Below are positions 16,893-24,319 of a stretch of DNA of 64,000 nucleotides, one piece after another. The stretch's first letter is position 1, and each line of letters starts with the position of its first letter. The stretch lies in NCBI GenBank assembly GCA_030446465.1, contig JAUJNI010000001.1:357859-421858 (forward strand), given 5' to 3'. Position numbers and translations under genes: made by a program. This stretch comes from Actinomycetota bacterium (lineage in GTDB: Bacteria > Actinomycetota > CADDZG01 > WHSQ01). The notes under the pieces are model-generated. The model saw only the letters and a program-made list of their open reading frames with translations, was not told the origin of the DNA and did not search any database.

Positions 16893-18509
16893 ATGAGCAA
16901 GGTCCTTCTTCTCGGGCTGGACGGAGTCACGTATTCGATCCTGAACCCTGCCTTCGAGGCGGGGCATATGCCGAAGTACCGGACGTTGTTGGAGCGTGGA
17001 GCCTCCGGCGTCTTGACCTCAACCGTGCCTCCTTACACTCCACCGGGGTGGACGTCCATCTTCACAGGTGTCAATCCAGGCAAGCACGGGATCTTCGGAT
17101 TCACCCTGGGCAACGTGCAGCGGAACGGAGGGCTCGTGAGGCTCGACCGGGTTACCGCACCAGCCATCTGGAACGTCGCCAACGCTCAGGGCGTGCGGAC
17201 AGGGCTCTTCAACATCCCGATGACGTATCCGCCTCCCCCCGTCGACGGTTTTGCGGTGTCGGGCATGTTGACGCCAGAAGGTGGGGGGCTGACTCCGCAG
17301 GGCTTCACCTATCCTGATGCGCTCGCCGAGACGATTCAGCGGGTGGCCCCCGGATACAAGATCGACATCGAGGTCAACTACGACGAGGACTGGCGTTCCA
17401 CCGCCATCCTCGAGCGGCTCTCCCACAACCTTGCTTGCAAGAGAAAGGCCCTGTCCGCGCTCCTCCAGGGCCATCAGGACGTGCCCTTGCTCTTCTCGGT
17501 GTTGGAGGCGCCGGATCGTCTCATGCACGTGCACTACAAGTACATCGACCCAACCTGTGAGCACTTCCACCGGCCTGAAGCTGGGCCGATCAGAGAGCGC
17601 GTATGGGCCTTTTTCGACGAAATGGATGAGTTCATCCAGGACATGCTCGAGTGGGCCGGCAGCGACGGCTACGTTCTAACCATGTCCGACCACGGGTTCG
17701 GCCCCAAGGACAAGACGGTGAACGTCAATCTCGCTCTGAGGGAATGGGGCCTGTTGTCGCTTGGCGGCGCAGGAGTCTTGACCAAGTCCGCGGGCGTCAG
17801 AAGAGCCGGCCGTCGGGTCAAGAAACTTCTTCCGAAAGGCGTGTGGAAGAAGGCAAAGGGGGCGGCTCAGTCTTCTATCGACTGGTCGAGGACGCGGGCC
17901 TTCGCCGCCCCCATCCCCCAGCAGGGCATCTACGTGAACCTCCAAGGGCGGGAGCCCAACGGGATCGTCCCGCCCTCAGATTACGAGGCGGTGAGCGACG
18001 AGATAATCGAACGACTGCTGGCGCTCGTTGATCCGGACGACGGCAAGCCCGTAGTCGACCGCGTCTACAAGCGCGAGGAGGTCGTCCACGGCCCCCAGGC
18101 GGCGGGCGCCCCCGATCTCTTCCCCGTGTGCCGGGCATATTCCTACGAGCTTTCCGACGGCCTCTATTCGCCCTCGGTGCTGGACGACTACAGGGCTTTG
18201 CCCCGCGGGTTCCACCACATGGACGGCATCTTCGGAATCGCGGGGCCCGAGGTGGCGCAGGCGGAGGGACTAACGGCGAGCATCTATGACATCGCACCCA
18301 CTGCCCTCTACCTTGCCGGCTGCAAGCTGCCCGAGATGGACGGAAAGGTCTTGACCGACCTCTTGCCGGAGAAGCTGGTGGCAGGTCGTTCGGTGGTGGT
18401 CGAGCCGATGCAGCTTCCACTTGCTGGCGAGGGGGCCGAGCAGACTCCCTATTCATCCGAGGAGGAGGCGCAGATCGAGGAGTCGCTGCGCAACCTCGGC
18501 TATCTGTGA
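16893..18509 (+). CDS. Type I phosphodiesterase/alkaline-phosphatase-family protein
   Basis: This 538-residue paralogue of the protein at 14434 has LLLGLDGVTY (Asp10), STVPPYTPPGWTSIFTG with Thr49 as nucleophile, TMSDHGFGPKDKTVNVN and LPRGFHHMDGIFGIAGPEV. It begins 4 bp after the CDP-alcohol phosphatidyltransferase, behind a GGAGGCGG ribosome-binding site, so the two form an operon. This supports action on the transferase product or its precursor. There is no signal peptide. It ends ESLRNLGYL, the shared C-terminal motif. Whether it hydrolyses or transfers a phosphoalcohol cannot be decided from sequence. Confidence 0.84.
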   Translation: MSKVLLLGLDGVTYSILNPAFEAGHMPKYRTLLERGASGVLTSTVPPYTPPGWTSIFTGVNPGKHGIFGFTLGNVQRNGGLVRLDRVTAPAIWNVANAQGVRTGLFNIPMTYPPPPVDGFAVSGMLTPEGGGLTPQGFTYPDALAETIQRVAPGYKIDIEVNYDEDWRSTAILERLSHNLACKRKALSALLQGHQDVPLLFSVLEAPDRLMHVHYKYIDPTCEHFHRPEAGPIRERVWAFFDEMDEFIQDMLEWAGSDGYVLTMSDHGFGPKDKTVNVNLALREWGLLSLGGAGVLTKSAGVRRAGRRVKKLLPKGVWKKAKGAAQSSIDWSRTRAFAAPIPQQGIYVNLQGREPNGIVPPSDYEAVSDEIIERLLALVDPDDGKPVVDRVYKREEVVHGPQAAGAPDLFPVCRAYSYELSDGLYSPSVLDDYRALPRGFHHMDGIFGIAGPEVAQAEGLTASIYDIAPTALYLAGCKLPEMDGKVLTDLLPEKLVAGRSVVVEPMQLPLAGEGAEQTPYSSEEEAQIEESLRNLGYL

Positions 18510-18571
18510 GGCCGGCGCGCTAGGAGCCCGATTCTGTACGGGCAAGTGTGGGGGAAGACCTCAGACGGCCA

Positions 18572-20023
18572 TTACGGGCAAGGATCTCCCGAGCAGCGGT
18601 GATCCGCGGCGAGCCGCCTCGAGAGGCGGGCGACGTTCGGATCGTTGGTCTTGTCCCGGTCCCGCAGCAGGTTGTGGAGCTGCCATGGATCGTCCACTAG
18701 GTCGTAGTAGTCCCTGAAGAGGGGCCGGTTCCGTCTCCGCCGCCCGTAGTACTCGATGTACTGATAGTCATCGGTCCGGATGGAAGCCCACTTCCCAGCG
18801 CCTCCGCCCCAGTGCTCGAGCAGCAGGCGGTCGCGGCCAGAGGGCCGCAAGAGGGATTCTCCGTCGAGCGGATAGTCGTCGTCGGCTGTAAGTCCCGCTG
18901 CATCCATGACGGTGGGGGCCACGTCGATGTTCGCGGCGAGCCTGTCGTTTGTCGAACCCCGTGGCACTCGGCCGGGCCACCGCATCAGAAGCGGGATTTT
19001 GACGGATGCGCTGTAGGGATAGCGCTTTCCGTTCAGACCGTGCTCGCCCCAGAGATATCCGTTGTCCGACAAGAAAAAGGCCAGTGTCTTTTCTTGCTCC
19101 CCTCTCTTGCGCACTTCGGCGAAGAGGTCCTGCACCAGGTCGTCTGCCGACATCAGCGTTCGCAGCTGGCCCCGCCGCTCTTTCTTTCCTCTCTCGAGTG
19201 CAGCCACCGGCCCAAGGACGTGTGGATCAGCGCTCGTCTCCTGGTCGTATTTCTTTTGGCGTCCCAGGATCGGCTTGTCTTGCCGGTCCGCCTCTGCGAC
19301 CGCGGGGTTCCCCCCCCATCTGGACACCCGGGCTGTTTCGTATCGCTCCTCAACATCAAAGGGTGGATGCGCGCTGGGAGTCGAGACGTAGAGGAACCAA
19401 GGCCGGGATCGATCAAACGACCTCAACCACTCAAGCGCACGCTGGCCCACGTAGTGGGGTGAGTAGCCCTCGACCTTCCGCATGGTTCCGTTGGTGTTGA
19501 ACGTCATGCCCCGGTAGCCGTTCAAGGAGATCGCCCACTGATCGAAGTAAGGCGGGTCTGTGGACAGGTCCCACCCATTGAGGTACTTGCCCGCGATGGC
19601 CGTCTCGTAGCCCGCTTCTTGGAGATATCGCTGGAGAGTCGACTCTTGGTCGAGGCGTCCCGGCACGCTTTGATACTTGACCCCGTGATTGTGGACGTAG
19701 CGCCCGGTGAAGATCGATGCCCGAGACGGGCAACACATTGGGGTGGTGGCAAACGCATTGGTGAACGTCTTGCCTCCGCGCCCGAACAGCCGCTTGGTCG
19801 AGGGCATCACGCCCAGCGTGCCGGGGTATCGCTGGTCGTCGGTGACGATGATCAGGATGTTGGGGCCGCGAACTCGCCGCGCCGATGGCCCTTCAGGGGA
19901 TTCACCGCTTCCCATGCATGCGGCAGCGGGAAGCAACAGGAACAATGCGGCAGCTACGAACCTCATCAACCACGGCTGCGTCGATGTCCGATGTCGGGGA
20001 TGACGGAACCCTCTTCGCACCAT
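18572..20023 (-). CDS. Exported sulfatase with CxPSR formylglycine motif
   Basis: This is the only classical sulfatase in the cluster. After a signal with LLPAAAC, suggesting a lipoprotein, come NILIIVTDDQRYPG with the metal Asp pair, then TTPMCCPSRASIFTGRYVHN. CxPSR Cys is matured to formylglycine, and FTGRY follows it as in true sulfatases. SDNGYLWGEHG is the typical later metal block. ATG 20023 is chosen; a frame open to 20101 adds residues before the signal. A formylglycine-generating enzyme is not in the window. With two sulfotransferases nearby it could trim or recycle a sulfated glycan. It is divergent from the next gene. Confidence 0.88.
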   Translation of the reverse strand: MVRRGFRHPRHRTSTQPWLMRFVAAALFLLLPAAACMGSGESPEGPSARRVRGPNILIIVTDDQRYPGTLGVMPSTKRLFGRGGKTFTNAFATTPMCCPSRASIFTGRYVHNHGVKYQSVPGRLDQESTLQRYLQEAGYETAIAGKYLNGWDLSTDPPYFDQWAISLNGYRGMTFNTNGTMRKVEGYSPHYVGQRALEWLRSFDRSRPWFLYVSTPSAHPPFDVEERYETARVSRWGGNPAVAEADRQDKPILGRQKKYDQETSADPHVLGPVAALERGKKERRGQLRTLMSADDLVQDLFAEVRKRGEQEKTLAFFLSDNGYLWGEHGLNGKRYPYSASVKIPLLMRWPGRVPRGSTNDRLAANIDVAPTVMDAAGLTADDDYPLDGESLLRPSGRDRLLLEHWGGGAGKWASIRTDDYQYIEYYGRRRRNRPLFRDYYDLVDDPWQLHNLLRDRDKTNDPNVARLSRRLAADHRCSGDPCP

Positions 20024-20111
20024 GGCACTAAGGAGTACCACGAACCACACTTTCCGAAGGTGCAACGGGTACGTGGGTACACTAGGTCTTGCACCATTCA
20101 AGAGAGTGCCA

Positions 20112-20663
20112 ATGAAGAAACTGTCGTTGTTGACAAGGGTTTTGCTCGGCCTGGGAGCTTTGGTCGGAGTCCTCCTCTACCTGCTGATCGTCGATCTAGG
20201 CGTGACGGCGGGGCGAATTCACTACGGCGTCTCCGTGTCCGGTTTTGATGTCGGGGGGATGACCAGCCAGGAGGCGGTCAGGGCGTTGAGGCAACGGAGA
20301 ACAGTCCTCCGAGACCATGAGGTCTGCTTCACCAGGCCTGGCGTTCAGCTCTGCACCAAGCCTGCGGCCCTTGGCTGGTACCCGAGCGCGGCCGCTACCG
20401 CTAGAGACGCCATGCGCGTGGGTCGTGACGAGGCCCCCTTCGGAGCTCTCGTCGATCGTCTAAGGGCATGGGTCAGTGGCGTGACGGTCCAGTGGGACAG
20501 GGGGCCGCGGGCCTGGAGGGTTACGAGGGTATTGGACGACTGGGAGCCGCAGCTGGCGCGGCAGGGATACGCGCTTGACCGGGCCAGGCTCCGCTCGAAG
20601 CTGAGCCGCGCCATACTCACCTACCCTCGCCGAGACCGTCTCTTTCCCCTGGAGAAGAGGTAG
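20112..20663 (+). CDS. Membrane-anchored protein with YoaR/VanW-type peptidoglycan-binding-like domain
   Basis: ATG 20112 gives MKKLSLLTRVLLGLGALVGV, a single N-terminal anchor. It is followed by HYGVSVSGFDVGGMTSQEAV, the typical opening of the PG_binding_4 domain seen before VanW domains and in L,D-transpeptidases. The rest (to 183 residues) has two Cys (EVCF and QLCT) and an Arg-rich C-terminus. No catalytic domain follows, so it is either a short stand-alone binding protein or a fragment of a VanW-type protein. Its last 43 bp overlap the end of the convergent mannosyltransferase gene, which is unusual and could reflect 3' rearrangement. Confidence 0.65.
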   Translation: MKKLSLLTRVLLGLGALVGVLLYLLIVDLGVTAGRIHYGVSVSGFDVGGMTSQEAVRALRQRRTVLRDHEVCFTRPGVQLCTKPAALGWYPSAAATARDAMRVGRDEAPFGALVDRLRAWVSGVTVQWDRGPRAWRVTRVLDDWEPQLARQGYALDRARLRSKLSRAILTYPRRDRLFPLEKR

Positions 20664-21409
20664 GGGGACACCCTTGCCAGCCGGTCCTTGCCGCCCGAAA
20701 TCGTCACGTAGACCAGTGCCTCCGCAATGATTCCCATGGTCATCTTCGACTTACCGTGGGCACGTTCGACGAAGGTAATGGGAACCTCAGTTATCCGGCC
20801 ACCTGCTGAATCAATGCGCCGGATCATCTCGATCTGGAAGGCATAGCCCTCTGAGTGCAAGGTGTCGAGGTCGACCCCGCGCAGACTAGTGGCACGAAAG
20901 GCGCGAAAGCCGGCGGTCGAGTCGCTAACGCTATGCCGGAGCCACAGTCGAGCATACGTGTTGGCGTAGCGGGACAACATCCGGCGGAACCTTCCCCAGT
21001 TCTGGACCGAGCCTCCGGGCACGTAGCGCGAGCCTATGGCGACATCCGCATCGTCGAGGGCCGCGAGTAAGCGCGGGACGTACGCTGGGTCATGGCTGAG
21101 ATCGGCGTCCATCTCTACCATCGCCCAGTAGTCGCGCTTCAGGCCCCAGGCGAATCCCGCGACGTAGGCGGTACCCAGTCCGAGCTTGCTCGTGCGCTCT
21201 ATCAGGTGGACGTTGCGGCGCTTGGCTTTTAGCACCTTGACGAGCTCTGCGGTGCCATCCTCGGAGTTGTCGTCGACGATCATGAGGTCAACGGAGTCAC
21301 CGGCGGCAGCAAAGAGGCGTTCGGTTAGCTCAACGATGTTGTCGCTCTCGTTGTAGGTGGGGACGATCACAAGCGCTCTTCCGGGGGCGCACCCATTGCC
21401 ATGGCCCAC
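20621..21409 (-). CDS. Polyprenol monophosphomannose synthase-like GT2
   Basis: The 262-residue protein has the dolichol/polyprenol-phosphate mannose synthase pattern: ALVIVPTYNESDNIVELTER, MIVDDNSEDGTAE, EMDADLSHDPAYVPRLL with the metal-binding DAD, and GSRYVPGGSVQNWGRFRRML. Later SDSTAGFRAFR and FVERAHGKSKMT complete it. The family moves mannose from GDP-mannose to polyprenyl phosphate, giving a donor for extracytoplasmic mannosylation. There is no fused Ppm1 acyltransferase domain. Its product would feed membrane mannosyltransferases outside this window, or the lipid-linked polymer proposed here. Confidence 0.85.
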   Translation of the reverse strand: MGHGNGCAPGRALVIVPTYNESDNIVELTERLFAAAGDSVDLMIVDDNSEDGTAELVKVLKAKRRNVHLIERTSKLGLGTAYVAGFAWGLKRDYWAMVEMDADLSHDPAYVPRLLAALDDADVAIGSRYVPGGSVQNWGRFRRMLSRYANTYARLWLRHSVSDSTAGFRAFRATSLRGVDLDTLHSEGYAFQIEMIRRIDSAGGRITEVPITFVERAHGKSKMTMGIIAEALVYVTISGGKDRLARVSPYLFSRGKRRSRRG

Positions 21410-21537
21410 CCGTTCACCCTATAGCTGCGAACTCTTCGGAGCTGCCTTGCGTGAAATCCAGCCAGGTGCGTGTAATTCCGGCTCCAAACAGGTATATGTG
21501 TCAGTGCACAGAAATCTTGGTTGAGGAAAGGGGAGGA

Positions 21538-21996
21538 ATGGCAACAGCAGATAGAGGTGCCAGCGCGACCAAGGCCGCGGACAGGACTCCGGCACAGCTT
21601 TTCGCACTCGTCTTTGGAATCGTGTACCTGTTGGTGGGAGTACTCGGGTTCTTCGTGACAGACGATTTCACCGGTGGAACGACGGAAGATACGCTGATCA
21701 TCTTCCACGTCAACCACGTCCATAACATCGTGCATCTGCTGATAGGTGCGGCGTGGGTTGCGGCCTCGAGGAGGCACGACACTGCAAAGACCGCCAACAC
21801 GGCCATAGGCGCGGCCTATCTCCTGGTCGCGGTGTTGGGCTTTTTGCTTCCGGAGCCGGGCTTCATGGGAACATTGATCAACGTCCAAAGTGCGGGAGAC
21901 CCCGACAACTTCCTGCACCTGGTAAGTGGGGCGCTGTCCCTCTACTTCGGTACGGCAGGTGCGGGCGATCGCGATCGAGTGGGGCGCACCGCCTAG
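21538..21996 (+). CDS. DUF4383 membrane protein
   Basis: ATG 21538 follows a strong GGGGAGG ribosome-binding site and gives 152 residues. Four hydrophobic helices are visible with family features: QLFALVFGIVYLLVGVLGF, the polar DDFTGG, then FHVNHVHNIVHLLIGAAW and DNFLHLVSGALSLYFG. The conserved His residues near helices two and four are typical of DUF4383 proteins, common in actinomycetes and often stress-linked. The function is unknown. The frame extends upstream to 21451 but without hydrophobic or family character. It is convergent with the ACT-domain gene across a strong hairpin. Confidence 0.85.
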   Translation: MATADRGASATKAADRTPAQLFALVFGIVYLLVGVLGFFVTDDFTGGTTEDTLIIFHVNHVHNIVHLLIGAAWVAASRRHDTAKTANTAIGAAYLLVAVLGFLLPEPGFMGTLINVQSAGDPDNFLHLVSGALSLYFGTAGAGDRDRVGRTA

Positions 21997-22030
21997 CCCC
22001 CCGCAGCAAGAAAGCTACATAGTTTTCACT

Positions 22031-22051
22031 CGGGGGCCCTCAGGGCCCCCG
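22031..22051. terminator. Bidirectional hairpin between convergent genes
   Basis: A perfect 9-bp GC stem with a 3-base loop (CGGGGGCCC, TCA, GGGCCCCCG) lies between the DUF4383 stop and the ACT-domain stop. No long T run follows on either strand, which is common in high-GC genomes. The position between convergent genes supports a terminator role. Confidence 0.7.
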
Positions 22052-22055
22052 ATCG

Positions 22056-22433
22056 TTAGGCGCTGGTTGCGGCCTCTAGGTTGTCGACCGCGAAGATGAG
22101 CTCGGTTTCCCCGCCCCCGCGACGCGCCACATAGACAGCCGAGATCGAAACTCCCGAGTCGGCCAGTCTCCGGCAGTAGCGGCCCAGCTCTCCAGGGCGA
22201 TCGTCGAGCGTCACCGCCAAGACCGGCCGCGACGCGTCGACCCTGAAACCGTTGGCGGCGAGCACTTGTGCTGCCTCGCCACCGTCATCGACCACCAGGT
22301 GAATTAAGCCCAGGCCGTCATGCTGGGACGCAGTGAGCGTCTCGATGTTGACACCGTGGGCACCCAACAGCTCGCCAACCCTGGCAAGGGTGCCGGGATC
22401 GTCTGGGACCGTGACGGTGAGCTCCTCGAGCAC
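22056..22433 (-). CDS. Tandem ACT-domain protein
   Basis: Two ACT regulatory modules fill 125 residues. The first opens LTVTVPDDPGTLARVGELLG with GVNIETLTAS; the second opens LAVTLDDRPGELGRYCRRLA with GVSISAVYV. ACT domains bind amino acids or similar small ligands, and stand-alone tandem copies usually act as sensors. There is no attached enzyme. It lies 41 bp downstream of the glycerol-phosphate-dehydrogenase-like gene on the same strand and may be co-transcribed, but no functional link is evident. Confidence 0.85.
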   Translation of the reverse strand: MLEELTVTVPDDPGTLARVGELLGAHGVNIETLTASQHDGLGLIHLVVDDGGEAAQVLAANGFRVDASRPVLAVTLDDRPGELGRYCRRLADSGVSISAVYVARRGGGETELIFAVDNLEAATSA

Positions 22434-22474
22434 CTCGCCAGATTAACCCGGACCAGGGGACCGTTGCCGAGCGT

Positions 22475-23515
22475 CTAGTCTCCCGCCCAGATCCTTTTCA
22501 CTAGATTCGCGGCCCCCTGCTCGTCGAGATCGGCTTGCTCGAGCACGGTGAACCTGCCGGGGCGCGTGTCGGGGGCGGCCAGCAGAAGGCGGACGACATC
22601 CTCGTGGTCGAGGCCGAGCTGGCCCGGGTGCTGCGGCAGGCCCAGGCGGACGAGTTGCCTGCGGAACGCTGGGACGTCCTCGCCGTAGAGGGCAGCGCTG
22701 AAGACGCAGCCGAAGGCGACCTGTGCGCCGTGAAGGGTGGGCGACCCAAACAACAGGTCAAGGGCGTGCGAGATCTCGTGCTCCCCTCCGGACGCGGGCC
22801 GGGAGCTTCCCGAAGCGATCATCGACAAGCCGGACATCACAAGGGCGTCCCCAAGCCTTCTCACGAAGACGGGGTCTCGTGACAGGGTCGCCGGATCGTC
22901 GGTCAGATGTGGCTTTATCAGCTCGAAGGACTCGGCCGAGAGGTCCCAGGCCCTTTGGTCCATGTCCGTTAGCCCCCGCTCGGCCGCGAGCGCCCAATCC
23001 CTCAGCGCGAGTGGGTTGGCGATCAGGTCCCCCATGCCGGCCCGCACCGATGCCACCGTGGCGCCCATCAACGTGGGGATGGAGAGATAGACAAAGCGAG
23101 GGGCAATCGCCCCCAGGCTCTGCCTCACCCCGGCCTCATTCGGCACGACTGCCACGGGCGAGCAAATGCCGTCGTGAGAGAGCTGCGTCGGCACCGCAAT
23201 GATCGTCAGACCGGCCCTGGCCGCGGCAAGCTTGGCGAGGTCGAGCAAACGTCCTCCACCAACTGCCACGACGACGTCGGCGCCCGAGCGATGAATCGAT
23301 GAGCCCAGCTCGGAGGCCCACTGCTGGGTGGCGCCGGGGGGAGGGGTCACCGTGAGCGTTACGCCCTTCAGGGAGCTCACCAGCGTGTCCCCGTGCGCCG
23401 AGGTCATGACGAACGGTGCCGTGGTCCCTAGAGCCTCGATCAAACGGGCCAGCTCGTCGGCAGCATCCTGCTCGCTGTCACTGGCTTCGAAGGCCTGGAC
23501 CTCCGGGAACTCCAT
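22475..23515 (-). CDS. Glycerol-1-phosphate dehydrogenase-like protein (Fe/Zn-ADH fold)
   Basis: The 346-residue protein has the EgsA/AraM pattern. VAVGGGRLLDLAKLAA is the dinucleotide site, VPTQLSHDGICSPVAV follows, and metal ligands fall in RAGMGDLIANP (Asp163), SRPASGGEHEISH (His246) and TLHG (His262). This family reduces dihydroxyacetone phosphate to sn-glycerol 1-phosphate with NAD(P)H. In bacteria that isomer is rare and feeds unusual lipids or glycans. It sits 12 bp after a LicC-like nucleotidyltransferase gene, which suggests that a glycerol phosphate is next nucleotidyl-activated. Another polyol-phosphate substrate is possible. No GGGP synthase is visible. Confidence 0.82.
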   Translation of the reverse strand: MEFPEVQAFEASDSEQDAADELARLIEALGTTAPFVMTSAHGDTLVSSLKGVTLTVTPPPGATQQWASELGSSIHRSGADVVVAVGGGRLLDLAKLAAARAGLTIIAVPTQLSHDGICSPVAVVPNEAGVRQSLGAIAPRFVYLSIPTLMGATVASVRAGMGDLIANPLALRDWALAAERGLTDMDQRAWDLSAESFELIKPHLTDDPATLSRDPVFVRRLGDALVMSGLSMIASGSSRPASGGEHEISHALDLLFGSPTLHGAQVAFGCVFSAALYGEDVPAFRRQLVRLGLPQHPGQLGLDHEDVVRLLLAAPDTRPGRFTVLEQADLDEQGAANLVKRIWAGD

Positions 23516-23527
23516 CTCAGGCGCTCG

Positions 23528-24319
23528 TCACTGGGCCGTGTGCACCATCGCGCTCGGTTCATCCCGGGCTTCCGGCCGGGGTTGTGGCCACGCCTCCGAG
23601 TGCCGGTTGATCACCGTCGCTGCGGCGACCATCTCGTCGGGCGAGTCCACCTCGGCGTACTCACCGGCTCCCACTTCGGCAGAGCGCGCGTCGATACGTT
23701 CGAGCAGGAGGCTGTAAACGTCTTCGTAGTAGAGGCTCGATTGCCGTTGCCATTCGATGCCGGTCGCCATCGATCGGTAGAGTCTCTGCGCCTCGTCCCG
23801 CAGCAAGGAGACGCCGCAGTACTCGCCGTGGCTCAGTCTCATGGGAATGTCCTTGCCGATTGCACGCACGCGCTGCCCGTCGAGCTGAACACGCATGTCT
23901 TCTTCATCGAGGCCGTAACGCTGCTCCACTGCCAGCACCAGGTCGCCGGGAGTGGCCGCCACCCGAGTGAAGACGTCCGGGTGCACGACTATGTCGCAGT
24001 TCACGATCAGCAGGTCGGTGCCGGGGGACTGGTCTGCGGCCAGGCGAACGGAGTGGAAGTTGCCCCACGACGCGTATCGGGCGTTGCGCACGAACATCAC
24101 GTTGTCCGACCCCCACACGTCGGTGACGTAGTCCTGCACCGACTTGGCCTCCCAGCCGGTTACCACCAGCAGGTCGTCGATGTGGGCCCTCTTCAGCCCA
24201 TGTAGAAGGTAGTAGAGCAGCGGTTGGTGACCGGGCACAGGGATCAAGGCTTTCGATGTCCGTCCGCCCATGCGGACGCCGCGTCCGGCCGCCAGGATCG
24301 CAGCCCTTAGCTTTGCCAC
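23528..24319 (-). CDS. LicC-like NTP transferase (sugar/alcohol-phosphate nucleotidyltransferase)
   Basis: The 263-residue Rossmann-type nucleotidyltransferase opens AAILAAGRGVRMGGRTSKAL, the NTP-binding signature with the Lys of the [K]AL[I/L]PV motif. LLIVNCDIVVHPDVF is the metal-binding Asp region. Glu- and Asp-rich middle strands and YYEDVYSLLLERID resemble phosphocholine cytidylyltransferase (LicC) and inositol-phosphate cytidylyltransferases rather than the glucose-1-phosphate type. The end is a Pro/Arg-rich tail. It overlaps the DUF4012 gene by 13 bp upstream and is followed at 12 bp by the glycerol-1-phosphate-dehydrogenase-like gene, so these are one operon. It likely makes a CDP- or UDP-activated alcohol. 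Confidence 0.8.
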   Translation of the reverse strand: MAKLRAAILAAGRGVRMGGRTSKALIPVPGHQPLLYYLLHGLKRAHIDDLLVVTGWEAKSVQDYVTDVWGSDNVMFVRNARYASWGNFHSVRLAADQSPGTDLLIVNCDIVVHPDVFTRVAATPGDLVLAVEQRYGLDEEDMRVQLDGQRVRAIGKDIPMRLSHGEYCGVSLLRDEAQRLYRSMATGIEWQRQSSLYYEDVYSLLLERIDARSAEVGAGEYAEVDSPDEMVAAATVINRHSEAWPQPRPEARDEPSAMVHTAQ

